A stretch of DNA of 64,000 nt from Gautieria morchelliformis (GCA_015179125.1 WHVA01000404.1:1-64000); one strand, 5' to 3'; shown: positions 51,632 through 63,545, numbered from the stretch's first letter. A program made the numbers and translations. Notes: generated from the letters alone by a model not told the origin.

Positions 51632-52490
51632 TGTGGGTCGGGTACGTCGTGGTCTCCTTCAGTTTAAACTCATTTTACTGTGATGCCAGACTCCACCCAG
51701 GCCAAGCACTGCTGATATTCGTGCACATTATAATAGGGTCTTTTATACTTGCGTCTGGCAGGGTGTTCAAGGCAGTCATGGGCTATGACCTTTGCACTAT
51801 GGGGCCTATCCATGGGTCAAGTCAGCGCCCAGCCCAGGTGTGGGTGGGAGAACCTTCCTCATCATATTTCTCTTTGCATGCTGTGACAGCACTCCACCGG
51901 AGGAACAAAGCACGTTTCTCAATGATGGTGCAGCGTGGCCCAGGCACTTTCATATCAGATCAGGGAACCAGCAGTGGGTGTATACTTCTGCCAAACAGAA
52001 TAGCATATCGGACATCGACACTCGTATCCTGGACCATAGGACAGGCTGCTGCCTGCGATGGACAGTGACCATTATTATTGATGCCATATTTGTGAATGTG
52101 CATGTTGGAGTATCAGTTGGCACTGATGCATCGTGAGCTCTGAAGTAATAATAATAAGAATGTGGTGATGGTCATTTACAAATAACATAACAAACATATC
52201 CTTCAGACCAGGTTGGGATCCCAGGCAAGTACATGCATGCACACACTCCCCACACAGTTCCTTTCCGTGCACCCAGCTGAGCCCATGAGTGGACTGACTC
52301 CTAAGATAGCGGCAGTATAGACTGCGCACCCACTAAGCGCCCATTAGTCATCTTAGGGTTAGGATTTGGGCAGTCAAAATAGCCAGGGGAGAATTTTCAA
52401 ATTTTGGTAGGACATCCTGGTAGCTATGATATATTACTTTGGGGCCTGATCTAAGTCCATTATTGACTGTGGTAGTACTCTATGCCCATG
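51632..52490. repeat. Conserved block shared with 58622-59320; no clear gene
   Basis: Repeats at 58622-59320 and in part at 63546-63850. Frames such as FLNDGAAWPRHFHIRSGNQQ are open here but interrupted in the other copy, so coding is unproven. A TTAGGGTTAGG word occurs at 52353-52363. Confidence 0.5.
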
Positions 52491-53193
52491 AAACTTTACT
52501 TTTCTCTAATGTCTGTTTGGTGTAGTGGTTATAAGTATTATATACATTGAGGTTAGTGTGGCAGGTTCAATTATTGAGGTTTGTAGATTTTGTTTCAACC
52601 AACAAACTTTGTGTAAATAGTTCATTGCCTATATTTTTCTGTTTTCTTTCTGTAACTTGCTGTTGCAGTTTGAATTTTTGGTATATAAAATTCACAACAC
52701 ATATATACTAATTTGGATGCACAAGAGAAGCTTTAGTGTGCCAATCAGGACCTCCCCCACTATGCTTGGGGTGCCCTCCAATTTAATCATTTATTTTGGT
52801 ATTTTTCATATTACTCATGTATATGAAAGCTTGAGGCAAGTCAGAGTCTGAATTGTCGGAGTGGGGATATATGATCACCTTCATCTCTGTGTCCCACAAA
52901 AAAAGAATTCAATCTCCACTATTTGCTCATGTAATGCCGTGAAAATTGCCAGGACAGAAAATCGAACTTGTGTTTCCTGGACAGGGAATCACATTTTATG
53001 AATTTTCAAATGAAAAAAAAAAATGAAAAAAAAACAAACATGTAATAGAAATTTTTATAAGCTTGATTTCAACAAAATAGCATCATAGAGTTGTTGAATA
53101 GTGTCTTATGAACAAACATATGGTCTTACTTTTTTGATATTTCAAGTGTCTACAATAGGGAATGTGTTCTGGTAAGATGACTTAGATGGGCGC
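52491..53193. repeat. SINE-like block with tRNA-derived head, copy 2
   Basis: A box TGGTGTAGTGG at 52518-52528 and B box GGTTCAATTAT at 52564-52574, 46 bp apart as in tRNA genes. The body runs colinear with copy 1 and is cut by the palindromic MITE at 53194. Confidence 0.58.
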
Positions 53194-53196
53194 TTA

Positions 53197-53772
53197 CACT
53201 GGAGACATGGCAAAATTTCTTGACTTTGGAAATCTACTGGAAATCCTAAGGACATTCCACATTTCTTCACAATTTCCCAGTTCAGGAAATTGGATGAGAA
53301 TTTAATGTTTTATCAGAGTTTTTTGACTTCAGGAAATCCTTCAAAAATTGTAAGATTATCACCTCAAAATCTTTAAGAAACTCTCAGGAAACATTGAATT
53401 TCATCTGTAATGAAACAAAATATTTATTAAACTTTCCTCAGTTTTGGAAATTCTATTAAAATGTTGGTTTCCTGAACATTTGACAGGGAAACTTTGTGGA
53501 AATCATTGTTTCTATAGAATTTCCTAACTGGAGAAATTTTACTGAAAATTTCGTTTCATGAAAGAGGAAATTCAATGTTTCCTGAGCATTTCCTGAAGAT
53601 TTGTAGCTGCTAATTTTGCAATTTCTGCAGGATTTCCAACAGCCAAAAAACTCTGACAAAACCTTCAATTTTCATCCAATTTCCTAAACTGGGAAATTTT
53701 GAAGAAATGTGGAATATCCTTAGGATTTCCAGTAGATTTACAAAGTCAGGAAATTTTGCAATGTCTCCAGTG
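53197..53772. mobile_element. 576-bp near-perfect palindromic (foldback) MITE
   Basis: The two halves are inverted copies of each other over essentially the whole length. Both ends read CACTGGAGACAT, followed by GCAAAATTTC. A 3-bp target duplication TTA flanks it (53194-53196, 53773-53775); copy 1 (43232-43240) shows the empty site CACTTAGAGGG. TTA duplications are typical of PIF/Harbinger; CACTG ends with a 3-bp duplication are typical of CACTA elements. It has no transposase. Confidence 0.85.
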
Positions 53773-53775
53773 TTA

Positions 53776-54341
53776 GAGGGTGCATGGTCTATACTGCTGC
53801 TATCTTAGCATCAATGGACAAGTGGTACATTCATGGAGCAAAGTAATGACAAATTACAAGCCAAGGCAAATTTGAAGCATCACAACATACATGACAGATT
53901 GTAAAGTGATGCACCATGCGGCAGCCACATGCGCGTGTGCGTGTGAGCAGGGGTGTATGGTGGTGGCGAGTGGGGCGGGGCAGGTGTACGCGCAGGCGCG
54001 TCTGGTGGTGGCTGCTGCGCCTGCGCACAAGGGTGCACGTGTGTGCGTTGGGGGCAGTGGAGGATGAGGTGGTGGTATGTGGGAGCGGGTGGTGGCGTCG
54101 CGTGCTGTGGTGATAGCCGGCGCATGCGGGTGGAGGGCACTGGCAGCGTCCAGGAAGGTCACATGACATGGCCCAGAATACTCCGGCAGGTTCACGAGTC
54201 ACCTGCACCATTCCAATGGCCAAACCTGGACTTGGCAGGTTTTTAGATGCCAGGTAACCTGGACTTGTGGGATTTGGATCCACAGGTTAAAATCGCAGGT
54301 AGAACTGCAAGTCACCTGTAGAAACCTGGACTCGTGGACAG
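53776..54341. other. Duplicon fragment and GC-rich spacer, no supported gene
   Basis: 53776-53915 matches the start of the DUF6533 duplicon (43240-43380). Then the sequence switches abruptly to a GC-rich stretch (53916-54170) whose minus-strand frames are Pro/His-rich low complexity. 54230-54330 contains short imperfect CCTGGACTTG/CAGGT repeats. Confidence 0.6.
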
Positions 54342-54344
54342 CCC

Positions 54345-54788
54345 TGTGAATACACAGACCTGGTAACTCTAGAAGAAGCCGCTGAAAGGTTTGAACAAGT
54401 GGAACATCTTAGGCTGTACGAGGAGCACAGAAACTCTCTATGCCCCAGGGATGACAATAGATCCACACCGAGGAAACGGGACAACTATCCGCGCCTGGAC
54501 TCTGGAAGTCACCGAACAAAGGAAGCACGGGTGCAGACTGCACGGAGCCCACAAAACTACAAACCATTTAGCGCTAGAGGAAGGGACAGGGTGACATCAC
54601 CAAGTCGGAACAAAGGAGGCCCTCGACCAAGGGAAGGTCGCAGGCCCTCAAAGTCATCCCCATGGCTGTCTGAGCAACTAAAGGATGAGCTCAGAGAAAA
54701 AGGCCTTTGCTTCCTATGCAGACAGCAGGGACACCTCTCACGGGATTGCCCTGACAAAACAAGTGTTCCCCGCACAAGGGACAGTTGA
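54345..54788 (+). pseudogene. Gag C-terminal fragment with zinc knuckle
   Basis: An open frame reading EYTDLVTLEEAAERFEQVEH, a basic Arg/Ser-rich middle, then LKDELREKGLCFLCRQQGHL with SRDCPD: a CCHC knuckle (CX2CX4HX4C) at about 54712-54753. It has the typical end of a Ty3/gypsy Gag but no LTR, protease or RT follows; the sequence enters the inverted DUF6533 copy at about 54890. It does not match the gags of Gypsy-1 to -3. It is probably a truncated, transposed or captured fragment. Confidence 0.7.
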
Positions 54789-54892
54789 CCTCCAGGGGTA
54801 CAGGCCACCACAGTGAATGTGGGGCAAAACGTCATAGACCTTGATAAGCTAGCAAAAGAAAACATCAAACTTCAGCTAAATATGATTGGGTG

Positions 54893-55790
54893 TCCCTCGT
54901 CTGCATCCCAGTTCTTCTTTCTTATATCATGTCTCAGGCGGACCCCTTGGCTGTTATCCAGGTACTATCAGACAGGTCCGTACTTACTACATTGAGTGCG
55001 ATGCAAAACAACTTACCTGAACTAGCTTTGCGATGAGCTATGCCATGTTCGCAGGGCTTGGTATGTGTACATGTCCTGTCTAATTCCACGAGTTCCATAA
55101 CTTGTTATACAGCACTACTCTTCTTCGACACGCTTCTCACACTGCCATCTGAGATCAGCTACCTTTGGTGCAAGACCATCAGGCTCGGCACCATTCTCTA
55201 TTTACTTGCTCATTACATGCTCTTGGCTTCATTTCTTGTTGAGATATATCTTAACTTTTCTAACATTTCCGCTGAGGTGCATTACATCTATGGTTCTCAT
55301 GTGTAACACCCCTACTGATTTGAATGAGCACCTAGTATGACTTCCATTCCTCAAGCAAAAGCAGCCTAGAGAGTAATATATTTGCAGGAAATGTAATGCT
55401 ATCATGGACCTTTGAAATACTTGCACTGTTCTTGCTCTCGTTGGAATAGAGGGTGAGGGATCATACCCATATATTTCTCAAGTAGAAAGATCAACACAAT
55501 TACTTATCTAGGCCTACTATTAGCTTGCACCTATGCTATTTCCCTTCAGAATCAATGAGTTTTGTGTGTTCTTGGGCTGCTTATGCTTGGTGGTATTGTC
55601 ACTCAAGTGGTATGTCCCTGTGTGGACTTTGTATAAATAGCATAATTCATTTCATGGGTATAGTACCTCTCTGTTTGGGACAACTGCAATATCAATAGTT
55701 CACAAGTTAATAGAGTGACTTTGTCAGTACTGGCTAGGACTTTCTGCTTAGATTTATACTGACAAATTCTTCAGGGGTAAGATATAGGGG
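54893..55790 (+). pseudogene. DUF6533 gene, inverted and truncated copy
   Basis: Plus-strand copy of the first half of the DUF6533 gene. ATG 54929 (MSQADPLAVIQVLSD), an in-frame TGA near 55034, the core TALLFFDTLLTLPSEISYLW, and CKTIRLGTILYLLAHYM (55110-55230). The second exon region (55525-55605) carries LACTYAISLQNQ followed by a TGA where copy I has Arg. Similarity to the gene ends abruptly at about 55790, inside the intron before the third exon. Not functional. Confidence 0.8.
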
Positions 55791-56450
55791 TCTGTATGAT
55801 CCACGACTGAGCCTGAGTTGAAGAACTGGTAGATCCCAGATCTTTACTGCATGGGAAAAAGCCAGGTAAGTGCAACTTGGAAACTGAAGACGGACTAGAA
55901 GAACATGCAAGCAAGGATCGTGTCCAGCCAGGTCGCGCACATTGACCTGTGCGTGAAGAACAAACACGATCAATACATTGCCACCTGCCACCCAAAGTTA
56001 GAAAAACAGCCACACACAATATTCTTGACAGCATCCCCACTCCCCCTCGTCTCCATATCCCATATATGTGTCGTCTGTGTGCGCACATCAGCATCAGCGT
56101 ACATGTCATAGCAGCACCGCACCTTATCCCAGGACCAGACATGATAAGCTGCCTGTCGCCAGAAAATTCAAGCGAATAGATTTCTAGCTGGTGCCCCTCG
56201 AACACGGTGTGGATGGGCTTCTTTGTGACGTGCTAGACATGGGAAAGCAGAAGAAAAAGAGGCAAAGTCAGCACCCATCACCGCACCCCGCCCCCTCCCT
56301 CGCCCTCACGAACACATCGCGCCACTCATGCATATCTGTTTATCCTCAGCACCCGTCATGAGGAGCTTCCCGCTGGGGCTAAATCATATGCTGCGGATAT
56401 AAAGGTCCCTGAGCTTCGCACCGCGGCGTCCTCGACCAGCATCTCGAGCG
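55791..56450 (-). pseudogene. tup1: Tup1-like WD40 corepressor pseudogene fragment
   Basis: Two stretches on the minus strand match WD40 repeats of the Tup1 transcriptional corepressor: LRDLYIRSI-stop-FSPSGKLLMT with GAEDKQI (about 56330-56420), and after a CTAG intron acceptor HVTKKPIHTVFEGHQLEIYS with LEFSGDRQLIMSG (about 56145-56240). Broken frames to 55800 keep GGNV-type and AVKIWDL traces of further repeats. An in-frame TGA replaces the Cys/Ser codon before FSP, and several frameshifts follow. The functional gene is presumably elsewhere in the genome. The start of the gene is missing. Confidence 0.72.
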
Positions 56451-57240
56451 AGGCGACAAAAACCCAAAAATGAATATGAATCTGACTAACACTGCATCAG
56501 CCCAACCACACAGAAAGAGAGCAACAAAACTGAGGCACACCCTTGGTTCCGCACCACGTCTTCACACCCGTCTTCGAGTTGTGCGATGGGCGACATGTGC
56601 GTGGACTCTGTGGGTTGGTCAGCATGCAGTGTGGGAGGGCGAGGGACGCACCCTTCACTCGGTTGCCCCCCTGTTCTTGCGCTGTCACAAGAACATGGTA
56701 TCAATTGCCAATGCAGACTACTGATTGTTGAGCTGACTGCCTCTGAGGTAGGGATCAAGAGTCAAGAAGGATGTTATTATAGGAGCCAGAAGCACACCAC
56801 GAGTGGGGTGTGGTGGTAGGACTGAAAGTGACGGAGTCTTAAACAAAATGAACTTACAAGTACAAGTAGTACTCAGTACTATTAGTACAAGCATCGCTGG
56901 TACATAAAAATATTTTCTAAGTTCATTTGGTGAATGTATATAGCTCCCCGGATGCATTCTGGGTTGACCCCACATGGTCGAAGCATGTTTGAGAGCAAGC
57001 ACTCGACCAATTGGCACTAAAGCTTGTCATCGAGGATGGAGGGTGACCAGAATCCGATATCCTCGAGGTAGGACACATGGTCGATTAGATTTGATGTCAC
57101 TCCCGGGTATTTGGACATTCACCCTTGCCGGGATCATTGTGGAATCTGATTACTAACTATTACCTTGGTTTATGTAGCCCTGTCTCAAACCATATTGGAT
57201 CAGGATACGTATTCTGACCACAAACACCAAGCCCTAAAAC
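56451..57240. other. Spacer, no supported gene
   Basis: Short frames on both strands (up to about 100 codons) with no conserved features. The portion nearest 56460 may be decayed upstream Tup1 sequence. A CAAGTACAAGTAGTACTCAGTACTA stretch at 56860-56885 is internally repetitive. Confidence 0.45.
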
Positions 57241-58621
57241 ACAGTGAGTTACAACAAGCAGCATAACACAGACATGGACACGGATAAGGACACCGGCAAC
57301 CTCATCTTTCATGGTATTACCATGCATTTTACCTGTCCCCTCACACAATGCTACCAGCCATCCCTCACAGGCTTTATATCTCCCACCGCCCTCTCCCACC
57401 CACGGCCATGAACTTATAATGATGTTTCTGGTATGCCTTCCAGTGGAGGGGACGGTGGGGTGGGTGTGTCCGGTATTTACCTTTGCATATAAACAGCCTG
57501 TCCATCCTGGATGACGTGTTTGCGGCCTTCTACACCACGTCTCGCCACCCATCCATCTGCCAGCATGACCCAGCCCAGACACAAGCACAGACCCTGGAAA
57601 CACAACCCTACCCAGCCTATGGTATGTCCCGATGGTATCACTGCCCAGTCCCACGTGTCTCGTACCGAACGCCACTCGCTGCTCCCTAGACTCCACCCTC
57701 CCACCCCTCACATCCTGCACCGCTCTCCCATCCCACGGCCAGCCCTTCCTGCCCCCGCCCACCAGCCACGAGCTCATGAAGCTCTTCACAACTTGTCCCC
57801 CGGATGGTGGTTCCTTCCCCCATGACCCACACGCCAACCGCGACACAGGGGACTTCCCCGCAGAGGACACGCACTGCCTGTGTGAGGTGTGTGCCCGGGG
57901 CGAGCTCAGAATACTACAGCAGGAGCAGAGACAGGGTCGGGTGCATGCTCAAAGGCAGGTGCGCCCACGATGACACCGATGCCCCCAGACGGCAGAGTTC
58001 TTCAAGACGGTGCCGGCACAGGAGTTCAACGGCGCAGCCAAGCGCAACTGTCATGTCGGTGGGGAGCGCGTGACTGTGATTGGCATGGCACGGCCTGGGG
58101 ACGTGCCTCTGGGCTGGGGCAGGGTGGGGCTGGAGAGCGCGGCTGACCGCAATGTGTCCCTGACAACACTGCACCTCTCGCCTGGGCGCCGCCTGCCCAG
58201 TGGCGAACATGAGCACACGTCACCCTGCCGCCACACCGCACCCGCACACACATGCCTTCGCCCCCAACAGCAACGACGACAGCAGCCCCACCTGCACACG
58301 CAGCATCACACACCCCCCGCACCTCCAACTCTGCACCCACAAGCCCTCCCTTACCAATGCATGCCACCACCATGGCACCCTTACCTTGCCCATTCCCGCG
58401 CCCATCCCAGACACCCCAAAATCCTCCCCCACCACGTCGGCAAATGCATGAACCGTGTCTTCGTGAACACACCCTGCATGATCCCTGGGAACGGGAACAG
58501 ACCAGTGCCCAACGTGTACCCCCCATTGCACTCGCACATGCTCCCCCCACCCCTGCCCACCCAGCACGCACATGCCTACCCAGCAGCGGTATCCCACTCC
58601 CACAAATATCAGCATCCATGA
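57240..58621 (+). CDS. Pro/His-rich ORF block, copy III (longest open C-terminal frame)
   Basis: The best preserved of four copies. TATA-like CCTTTGCATATAAACAGCC at 57480-57498; MKLFTTCPPDGGSFPHDPH segment at about 57777-57835; then one frame open from about 57990 to 58621: EFNGAAKRNCHVGGERVTVI ... RPQQQRRQQPHLHTQHHTPP ... KCMNRVFVNTPCMIPGNGNR ... SHSHKYQHP. Copies I, II and IV keep parts of this frame. Pro, His and Gln richness suggests a disordered regulatory protein or a tail of one; I recognise no DNA-binding domain. Confidence 0.38.
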
Positions 58622-59320
58622 TGTGGGTCAGGCATGTCGTGGTCTCCCTCAGTTTAAACTCATTTTACTGTGATGCCAGACTCCACCCAGGCCCAGCACT
58701 GCTGATATTCCTATGCATTATAATAGGGTCTTTTGTACTCACGTCTGGCAGGGTGTTCAAGGCAGTCATGGGCTATGACCTTCACACTATGGGGCCTATC
58801 CATGGACTGAGTCAGTGCACAGCCCAGGTGTGGGTGGGAGAGCCTGCCTCATCATACTTCTCTTACTTCTCTGTGCGCGCTGTGACAGTACTCCACCAGA
58901 GGAATGAAGCATGTTTCTCAATGATGGGGTAGCATGGCCAGACACTTTCATATCGTATCAGGGAACTGGCAGTGGGTATATACTTCTGTCGAACAGAATA
59001 GCATATCAGACACTGACACCCATATCCTGGACCATAGGACAGGCTGCTGCCTGTGATAGATGGCAACCATTATTATTGATGCTATATTTGTGAATGTGCA
59101 TGTTGGAGTGTTAGTTGGCACTGATGCATCCTGAGCTCTGAAGTAAGCATGCCTGGCGCATAAGAATGTGATGATGGTATATGCCTCATAGCGTTTACAA
59201 ATAACATAACAAACATATCCTTCAGACCAGGTTGGGATCCCAGGCAAGTATATGCACACACATGCACCCCACACAGTTCCTTGCCATGCGCCCAGCCAAG
59301 CCCATGAGTGGACTGACTCC
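58622..59320. repeat. Conserved block shared with 51632-52330; no clear gene
   Basis: Same sequence as after copy II, with indels that break every long frame. It joins directly to the DUF6533 duplicon at about 59322. Confidence 0.6.
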
Positions 59321-59654
59321 TAGCATCAATGGACAAGCGGTACATTCATGTAGCAAAGTCATAACAAATTACAAGCCAAGGCAAATTTCAAGGCAAATTT
59401 GAAGTGTCACAACATACATGGCAGATTGTAAAGTGCTGCAATAGATTGGAGAACAGGATGGTTAATGTAAGTCGCTGCATATTGATTGATGCAGGGTTTG
59501 CATTGAAATTGCAGCTATGATGCATTAGCTTGCATGCTATCCTTAAGCTTCTGCTGTTCTCCCAGAGCCTACCAAGCTATTAATCAGTGCCTGATAGAGA
59601 CTCACATCACTCACTGGACACAACAGGCCCCATCAGTTCTACATCTCCAGAATA

Positions 59655-61356
59655 TCAAGTTGCCTCAGCGAACTCCTCTAACTCTATCCCAGCTGACCTA
59701 GCCTCTTCCAACTGCTGGCATTCCAGATCAGCCACATCATTTTGCAAGGTCTTGGCACTAAAAGCCAGTGGGTTCCCAAATTCGGCCACTATGGCATTGT
59801 GAACACTTTGTCTGCCTGCTTGGAAGGTGGAGAATGAAAGAGTGGGCAATGTGGGGCTGATATGTTGTGTGTGTCTCTCTGTGAGAGCTAGGTGAAAGCG
59901 GCAGATGATAATTATTGACAAGCTGCATGTGCACTGTTAGTACAATCACATGTCTTTCTCACTGAAAATATACCTGTTCTGAAGAGGACTTAAGATGCCA
60001 TCAAGGCTTGGCTTTATATAACAAAGGAGTTGAAATTAGCCATTTTTATTATCAAGATCAATGTCTTACGTACCCTCAATGCCTGAAATGTAAAAGAAGA
60101 CAGAGTAAGCTCTCAAAGCTTAACAGGATTATAAGTAACAAGACCTTAGTTGTGATAGCATTAGCTATACTAATGGTAAGCACAAATCTGAATGTGAATC
60201 AGACATATGAAATATAATAGGAATAATATTCATGCCCATATCTGACAAAGCCTTATCTGAGATTAGTGATATGTCCATATATATATGCTATATGTTGTAT
60301 GCTCACCTTGGTAAATCACGAGACTAATGAGAGATTTCTTATCCCAAACCTCACCTTTCTGCCAAAGCCTGAGGGTTTGAATTGAGCTCAGAATGGTTAC
60401 TATCACAACTCCAGTGTCGAAAAGGATTACAGTAACATTACTGATGGTGACCACTGTCAAAGGTATTCAGAGACAAATCAGGCAAATACAGACCCCTAGA
60501 TCTTACCCCTGCAGAATTTGTTAGTATAAATCTAAGCAGAAAGTCCTAGCCAGTACTGACAAAGTCACTTTATCAACTTGTGAACTATTGATATTGCAGT
60601 TCTCCCAAACAGAGAGGTACTATATCCATGAAATGAATTTATGCTATTTATACAAAGTCTACACAGGGACATACCACTTGAGTGATAATAGTACCAAGCA
60701 TAAGCAGCCCAAGAACACACAAAACTCTTTGGTTCTGAATGGAAATAGCATAGGTGCGAGCTAGCAGTAGGCCTAGACAATTAAATTGTGTTGATCTTTC
60801 TACTTGAGAAATATATGGGTATGATCCCTCACCCTCTATTCCAATAAAAGCAAGAACAGAGCAAGTACCAATGAGGTCAAAGATAGCATTACATTTCCTG
60901 CAAATATATTACTCTCTAGGTTGCTTTTGCATGAGGAATGGAAGTCATACTAGATGCTCATTCAAATCAGTAGGGGTGTTACACATGAGAACCATAGAGG
61001 TAATGCACCTCAGCGGAAATGTTAGAAAAGCTAACATATATCTCAACGAGAAGCGAAGCCAAGGGCATGTAATGAGCAAGTAAATAGAGAATGGTGCCGA
61101 GCCTGATGGTCTTGCACCAAATGTAGCTGATCTCAGATGGCAGTGTGAGAAGCGTGTCGAAGAAGAGTAGTGCTGTATAACAAGGTATGGAACTCGTGGA
61201 ATTAGACGGGACATGTACGCATACCAAACCCCGCGACGGCGGTATAGCTGCACGCAGAGCTAGTTCAGGTAAGTTGTTTTGCATCGCACTCAATCTAGTA
61301 AGTACGGACCTGTCGGATAGTACCTGGATAACAGCCGAGGGGTCCGCCTGAGACAT
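59655..61356 (-). CDS. DUF6533-type membrane protein gene, second long copy
   Basis: Colinear with 43541-45291. ATG 61356 (MSQADPSAVIQVLSD), core TALLFFDTLLTLPSEISYIW with CKTIRLGTILYLLAHYMPL, the FDTGVVIVTILSSIQTLRLW exon (about 60310-60440) ending at GTGAGC, and a last exon with IIICRFHLALTERH. A GGA to TGA change ends the protein at EEFAEAT, about 17 residues before the copy I stop, which need not inactivate it. Introns as in copy I. It is not certain which copies are expressed. Confidence 0.6.
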
Positions 61357-61379
61357 AATATAACAAAGAAAAACTGGGT

Positions 61380-62225
61380 TGCGGACGAGGGACTAAGTTT
61401 TGGGTAGCGATGTGGGCATGGAGTAGGAGATCGCGAAGGTGTATATATAAGATTCTGGCCATGGGTGTTGCCAGGCCAACAGATATTCACACCATCCCTG
61501 AAGCATGGCACGATATGCAATACGCATGAGCCTGATAGAAGAACATCATATGTAAAAGAATTAAAGTTAGTAATAGAACAAAGAAGCATCATCGAGCGAG
61601 TAATGGAGGCTTGGCTTCTCGTCAGGAGTTGGTTACTACCCTGGATTTGCCTGGTGCATTTAAAACTTGTTGTCCTGTTAGGACACTTGGCACTCTTTGT
61701 CGACTCGTTGTGCGGTGTCAGCATACCGACACATGAAAACCAACTGCGACAAAGATCACTGATGTGCTTTAAGATCACACATCTCCAGTGGGTTACCTGG
61801 GATGGGAACACGAGGAAGTGAGACGGTATGAGAGATCTACCTCCATCGCCAGAGTTTGCATGTATCTGTACTTCTATAGCAACGGTGGATGGTCTCTGCA
61901 GACATACGAGCTCGTGTACATGTTGCTGGATATAGCGAGACGAGAAATTTCTCATTTTGGCGGCATGTCCTGTACGATGTGGGAAAAGGTCGTAGAAAAA
62001 GACCATCAGATTTTGATACGGGGAACAACGACATGGGAATTGAGATATTGTGCATGCTGTGACGGCGATGTAGTGCTGTACCTGGTGGCCCAGGAAAGCC
62101 CAGGAAGCTACTGAGGTGATCTGCGACATGCCATTTTGCACTTTTGTTCAGTACGATATTATTAGAATGGGGACCGTGCGGCCTAGCGAGCATAAACGAT
62201 ATTGGACGCCTGGCATGTTTTTGCG
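61380..62225. repeat. Upstream part of DUF6533 duplicon, second copy
   Basis: Matches 45310-46215. A 283-codon minus-strand frame (61290-62141) overlaps the DUF6533 start and is broken in the other copy, so it is not called. The first 150 bp upstream of 61356 probably hold the gene's promoter. Confidence 0.6.
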
Positions 62226-62229
62226 GTCA

Positions 62230-63545
62230 TTCGATAATTCAGAGTGGAAAAAATTGTAGCTGTCGGCGTGAATCATGTCAGCTCCCTTGGAACACCGATA
62301 ACAAGCTAACCTGATTGGATCCAGAGTAAAAAATAAACGACATTATCTAGATGTGCAACGCATTCCCATCTAATTATCGACCGGATACTGATAATTCTGA
62401 GCGAAGAGAGCTTTCGTGTAACACGCACCAAACAAAGACAAACATGCAAACCAACGCCCGACTCGGTAGTTACGAGCAGCGTGACACAGACACGGACACG
62501 GGTAAGGACACCGACAACCTCATCTTGGTATTACCACGCATTTTACCCGTCCCGTCACACGACGCTACCAGCCTTCCCTCACAGGCTTTATATCTCCCAC
62601 CGCCCTCTCCCGCCCACGGCCATGAACTTACAACGATGTTTCCGGTATGCCTTCCAGTGGAGGGGACGGTGGGGTGGGTGTGTCCGGTATTTCCCTTTGC
62701 ATAAACAGCATGTCCATCCTGGATGACGCGTTTGCGGCCTTCTTCACCACGTCTCGCCATCCATCCATCTGCTAGCATGACCCAGACCCAGACACAAGCA
62801 CAGTCCCTGGAAACCCAACCCTACCCAGCCGATGGTATGTCCCGACGGTCCCGCTGCCCAGTCCCGCGTGTCTCGTACCGAACGCCACTCGCTGGTCCCT
62901 AGACTCCACCCTCCCGCCCCTCACATCCAGCACCGCCCTCCCACCCCACGGCCGGCCCTTCCCGCCCCCGCCCACCGGCCACGAGCCCATGAAGCTCTTC
63001 ACAACTTGTCCCCCGGACGGCGGCTCCTTGCCCCACGACCCACACCCCGACCGCGACGCGGGGGGCTTCCCCGCAGAGACGCGCGCTGCCCGTGCGAGAC
63101 GTGTGCCCGGGGCGAGCTCAGAATACTAGGGGGGGGCGGAGACAGGGTCGCGCGCATGCCCAAAGGCGGGTGCGCCCGCGATGACACCGACGCCCCCAGA
63201 CGGCGGAGTTCTTCAAGATGGCGCCGGCACGGGAGTTCAACGGCGCAGCCGAGCGCGACTGTCATGTCGGCGGGGAGCGCGTGCCCGCGATTGCCGCGGC
63301 AGGGCCCTGGGCTGGGGCTGGGGTGGGGCTGGGGCTGGAGAGCGCGGCCGACGGCGATGCGTCCCTGGCAACACTGCGCCTCTCGCCTGAGGGCCGCGTG
63401 CCCGGTGGCGAACATGAGCGCGCGTCGCCCCCGCCGCCACACCGCACCCGCACACACATGCCTTCGCCCCCAACAGCAACGACGGCAGCAGCCGCACCCG
63501 CAGCATCACACACACCCCGCACCTCCAACTCTGCACCCGCAAGCC
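62230..63545 (+). CDS. Pro/His-rich ORF block, copy IV (truncated)
   Basis: Starts with the duplicon spacer also seen at 19440 and 50106. CCCTTTGCATAAACAGC (62690-62706) has lost the TA of the TATA-like motif. The MKLFTTCPPDGGSLPHDPH segment lies near 62990-63050. The frame AREFNGAAERDCHVGGERVP to RTSNSAPASL is open from about 63218. At 63546 the sequence jumps to the 59197-type block, so the C-terminal KYMKRVFVN part is missing. Confidence 0.33.

Noticed and set aside
51307..52068. 253-codon ORF with a hydrophobic middle
   Set aside because: It begins out of frame within the Pro/His-rich block and is interrupted in the copy at 58252-58932.
52350..52365. TTAGGGTTAGG telomere-like words (also near 63722 and 3421)
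   Set aside because: At most about two units at each place; not an array and not at a sequence end.
61290..62141. 283-codon minus-strand ORF
   Set aside because: It overlaps the DUF6533 start in another frame and is broken at many places in the duplicate at 45225-46210.
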